Shown here: piece after piece, positions 47,006 to 64,000 of the stretch
How the letters are laid out: every line of letters begins with the position of its first letter
How positions within the stretch are numbered: position 1 is the stretch's first letter
NCBI GenBank assembly: GCA_033675545.1
Contig: JAWDGP010003905.1
Location: 7,501-71,500, forward strand
Source of the DNA: Elysia crispata
Lineage: Eukaryota > Mollusca > Gastropoda > Plakobranchidae
DNA: 64,000 bases
Direction: 5' to 3'
Notes under the pieces: generated by a model
Told to the model about the DNA's origin: nothing
Seen by the model: the letters and a program-made list of their open reading frames with translations, nothing else
Databases searched by the model: none
Program-made: the position numbers and the translations under genes

Positions 47006-48239
47006 GGAAAGATATATGCAATAATACGGAAAATTTTACTACCCCCTTCTTTAGATCAAACCTTGATCAAACTTAAGTCCTTTAATGCCTACTAAGTACT
47101 ACTAAATGTTAACAACTTGAAGCTAAGTGTCATAACAATCACTAAAAAAAAAACAAAAAAAAGAACAATAGCTGCAGTGTTGTTACGGTAATATGGTTCA
47201 TCAGATACTAAATTATATATATATATTCTATTTTATTTTCATTAAAATAAAAATTTCAACTGAAACTAGCTAGATCTAGGACCAGTACTTTTATTCCAGT
47301 CCATCGTAGATCACTGCTTTCCTCATATCGGCTAACCAGTAGCCATACAGAGTATAGATCTAGATCTGGAAAACAAATGGCTAAAGCAAGTGAAAAATTA
47401 AATACATTTGACATTACTTTTTATGTTTCATTAGCATCATTGGGATACCAGTTAAAAAAAATTCCACCAATGACTCAATTTTTTTGTATTCGATACAAAT
47501 AGGCCTAATACTACAGATCTAAATCTAGATCTAGATCTAGATGTTAAGCAGATCTTGTGATATATGTAGATCTAGACTAGATTAATGTATCTCGATCCGA
47601 CAATGAATTATCGGCTACGTGATAGTGAGATCTAACTCTTTCTGGGTATTAAAAATTGATTAGAAATAGGAGAGAACAATTCACGTAGACTTAGGGTCTA
47701 AAATCTATGAATAGTGACTTTGAAAGCAACCTGTTGCGTTTCTTTCATGAGGTTCGCATTACTTCGAGGTGCTAAGTTTCCTGCAAACATCCAACAATCC
47801 TTTGAAAACTTGAGGAAATGAAACAAACAAACTAGGTTTTAATGGCTATAAAGTTTTGACATAACATAAAATTGAATGTAGTCAATAGGAGGTAAGCCTA
47901 ATGTACAGCTAAAACATATGGCTGTACTGTTTCGACAAACCGGCGCGGCTACCCCGTTCAGTTATTAGGCTAACAACATTTGACTGATGGTGATTTGCCC
48001 TTGTCCAGGCCTCCACGAACGGAAAAAAATCGTTCCTCAGAATCCTCACTGCGCCTTACATCTCAATAGTTTAATATTGTTTCTTTAAATTATTTCATTC
48101 CTAAAATGATATTTTAACGACGCCATTAGATTCAAAGTAGGCGAGATCACTGGAAAGAAAGTTTAATTTTTTTAAATGTCATTATTACGTCTGTGTTCAT
48201 GTATTATTCTCTGTCCCCTAAATAAATAAATGAATAAAG

Positions 48240-48240
48240 A

Positions 48241-48293
<53 letters not shown>

Positions 48294-48318
48294 CAACAAT
48301 AACAACAACAACAACAAC

Positions 48319-48411
<93 letters not shown>
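48240..48411 (+). repeat. (AAT)n tract with AAC interruption
   Basis: About 170 bases of AAT trinucleotides with a central AAC/AACAAC block at about 48290-48318. Confidence 0.97.
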
Positions 48412-48413
<2 letters not shown>

Positions 48414-49207
48414 AGCTTACATCGTTATCAGATCACGCGGAGAGGAAATCATATATAACATCATTTGTATAGCACATTGTACAAGAGGAGAGTAATTGAA
48501 TTAAATTGCTTCCAGATCCAAACACGAATATGTGTTTGAAGATAAAAACTCGTAGAGAAACGGCAACTGGCTAATTTACAAGTACGGTTGATAATTTGCA
48601 AGATAAATTTTCTTCTCATATACACGGAGTTCAGTCCTTTCAGCTCACTTTCGGAGGCCTTCTTTTGGCCATAATAATCAAAATGCTTTTTTTTTTTTTT
48701 TTGTTAATTCTTTTTTAAAATAATCATTGTTTTTGTTATGCTTTTACATCGTCGTCTCAAACTAGTGAACATGATGTTAAATTTTAAAGATGAAAACGAA
48801 AGCAGCTTACAGTGCAGGCAAATATTACTATCCGTTTCCAAAAATAAAAATTACGAGTTAGATCTATGCCCCCCTCCCCCCCCCCCCACACACACACACT
48901 CCACCAAAAAGTAAACAAAAAACCCCCCACAAAACACCCTTCCCCCAAAAAAATAAACAAAAACAAAAACAAACAAGGAAAAAAAAAAAACAACAACAAC
49001 AACAAAAAGCAAACTCAAGAAATACCAAAATAGCAACAACAAAAAAACAACAACAAAAAACAAACGCACGTCTCTTAAGAGATTGCGTGTCAAAGGAATT
49101 GAACTAAAAAGTTTCGTCTTTTTTCCCGTTAAAGTTATTCTATCAACAGAGGATAGGATTTTGTTCCAGGAAGGAAGTATCCTGTTGATGGTTGTCACTG
49201 TTGCAAG

Positions 49208-62023
<12,816 letters not shown>

Positions 62024-64000
62024 GTGGTCAGCTTGTAGCTTTTGTAATAGTCATTATGTTGTAACTTAAACAGCAGTTTAGCTCATTCAACATGATAAAT
62101 TTGTAGTTCATAATTTAGACAGCATTGTATTCTTTTTGTGTGCAATTGAGTCGTGTAAAAAATTTTGAATAAATATACCAGTTTACTTTTTTCTTCACCA
62201 ATTTGTAATAGATAGGTATGCAAATTTTGCTTTTTCAAAATATGTGAATTGGGATATTCTGCAATCAGACTTACTACTGCTCTCACTCTTTCTTTTTTCT
62301 TACCCTTGATTAGACTGTGAAACTTTGTTTCTTACCCTCTGGTTGATCCAAAAAGTTAGTTTTTGATTTAGCCTCCCATGTTTATTTTTTTTTTTTACTT
62401 TCTAGCTAGTGTGTATGAAAATTTGTAGAATTCAGACATTAGTGAAGGTATCAGTGCAAAAGGTTAGTTGTAAAATTTAAGAACCTACTATGTCTTTTTT
62501 TAAATATATTTCGGGCCACAGGTCGAAAAAGACCTTGGACAGCTACATTTTAAATATTTTCAAGAACATACTGATGGATATTTCAATTTTAGTCTTAAGA
62601 TCCAAACTTGCATTTTGAAAGGTTTAATAAATTAAACTTGTATGTGTTTGCTTCAACCTCATGAAAGAACATTTCAACTGCAATTAATTTGCTATAAAAG
62701 TTAATTTTTAGACCTTTTTTATCATAATTCATTCATTGAACAGAGTATGTATAATTTCTCACTTATTTGATGCTTCAAATTTTTTATTTGAAACACAATT
62801 TGAGGGCTATCAACAGCGGGTTACACAGTTGTCTTTGAAAAGTTAGGTAACATAATAGGATTTTATATGTGCAACTTAATCAACATGGTCAGCCACTGCC
62901 TGTTAGGAGCAGTCTAGCACTGAATTGTTGTCATGTGACCATTACTGGAGAACATTCGGCAGGGTCCAAGACCAAAGTTGACATGTGCCTTACACTTTCT
63001 AACTGAATTCACTTATTTCTTATTTTATGTATTTGAGCTGAAGCTTGTTATTCTCTCAGGAAATAAACATGCAGTACTTTTTATCAAAACATTTAATTTG
63101 AGAACTGGTACAAAATGGTGTCTTCATGGCACAAATTTTTAGGATAGCTGGAATGCATGCATTGTCTTCAAATTGCATGTGACCAGGAGGCAGTTGCATA
63201 ACAAAGTCTTTTTTATGGACTATTAGACCATTCCAGAATGACTTGCTAATTTTGCCTTGTCACTTTGCTGGCCCAGGTAGGTGCCTTGCAAAGGTGGCTT
63301 CAATGGGCTCCTTCTGTGAGGCTTAAAAAATGTATTTAGCCAGTAGAGGTTGAACAAACTTAGAGATTATTGAAACAGCCTGTGCTTTTAATTTAGCATC
63401 TATATAATTTGCAGATTTGATTTGCATGCCAAGCAATACCATGATATGCAAGTAGAGCTTATTGTTAAGTCAAATCATGTTTTGGGTTCTGCTTAGTATT
63501 TTTCTGGCCCTGAATTAAAACTTTCAAGACCTTCACTGACAATAGAGATGTTCTATTTTGATGATTGTTTTCTTTGGTTTCACACACCCAAGTGTAGAAG
63601 TGGGGGTCGTTAAAGAATTTTTTTTTGTATATTTCATTATTTATCAGACTTGTAATATTTTAAAAAATTCTTCAAGAAAGAAAAGGAAAAGCTTATGACT
63701 TTGGGAAAAAAAACTTAATGGGAATGTTAATGAGAGTAACAATAGCTGTAACACATTTACCTCATTTAAAAAAAAAACAATTGCTTATGAAGTTGTTGTT
63801 ATTTTGGTTTATGCTCAAAAGAAGAAAAACATTGCCACCAATGTTTATTTTGCATAATTTAACATGAAATGGCTAACTCTAAAAAAAAAAATGAATAAAA
63901 GACAAACGCTTTTTAATTTTATTTCACCTCTTTTTCGCCCCACAATAATGTTAGTGTCTAGCATATTCAGATGACATTATTGATTTGTTTTTAAAATCTC
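62024..64000. other. TMEM87 intron 3, no further exon recognised
   Basis: AT-rich intron-like sequence to the end of the window. I looked for the next luminal-domain exon of TMEM87 and found no acceptor followed by a convincing open frame. Confidence 0.5.

Larger units (their letters stand above)
45341..49204. other. Region between LCLAT1 and TMEM87, no coding exon
   Basis: No coding exon recognised. Contents are one MITE copy, AGATCT-rich clusters (about 47340-47370 and 47515-47580), an AAT tract and a C/A-rich run (about 48868-49010). Promoters of the divergent LCLAT1 and TMEM87 genes should lie here, but only the TMEM87 initiator could be placed. Confidence 0.5.

Overview
The window looks like nuclear DNA from an invertebrate, most likely a gastropod mollusc. 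It is AT-rich, genes are split by long introns, and there are many long CT/GA, AAT and ACT microsatellites and scattered AGATCT-rich clusters. Two well-conserved animal genes (LCLAT1 and TMEM87) match vertebrate proteins remembered from the literature closely enough to name. The gastropod placement is inference. There is no bacterial, plasmid or phage signal.

Left third (about 5-25 kb, minus strand). An intact seven-exon gene (5213-13130) encodes a 351-residue single-pass receptor: signal peptide, MEGF-type cysteine-rich EGF modules, one transmembrane helix and a tyrosine-bearing tail. Every splice junction and reading phase closes. Upstream on the same strand (15740-24890) lies a string of CUB-like exons. 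Several join in perfect phase to each other and even to the first EGF exon, but three carry one in-frame stop each and other junctions do not match in phase. I read this as the decaying CUB ectodomain of a once larger CUB-EGF receptor, with the EGF part now started from its own signal-peptide exon at 13055-13130. This region is also full of minisatellites, three of which begin exactly at exon 3' ends and repeat the splice-donor sequence.

20.5-27.1 kb holds three exact-period minisatellites (63, 27 and 54 bp, all multiples of three, hence long spurious ORFs). 27.1-34.9 kb has no recognisable gene and may in part be a long 3' UTR of the next gene.

Middle (34918-44269, minus strand): a complete five-exon lysocardiolipin/lysophospholipid acyltransferase gene (LCLAT1, 372 residues). 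Its introns hold a candidate inverted-repeat element and a roughly 1-kb tandem duplication.

Right (49208 to the end, plus strand): the first three coding exons of TMEM87, a Golgi multi-pass protein, starting on a YY1-like initiator and running off the window. Its 11-kb first intron contains, on the opposite strand, an OTU-protease/DDE-transposase fusion gene with several reading-frame breaks, copies of a small inverted-repeat element (MITE), a 190-bp GA tract and a roughly 690-bp ACT-rich tract. LCLAT1 and TMEM87 are divergent neighbours. I saw no retrovirus-like or capsid-bearing element, no CRISPR array and no convincing tRNA or rRNA gene.
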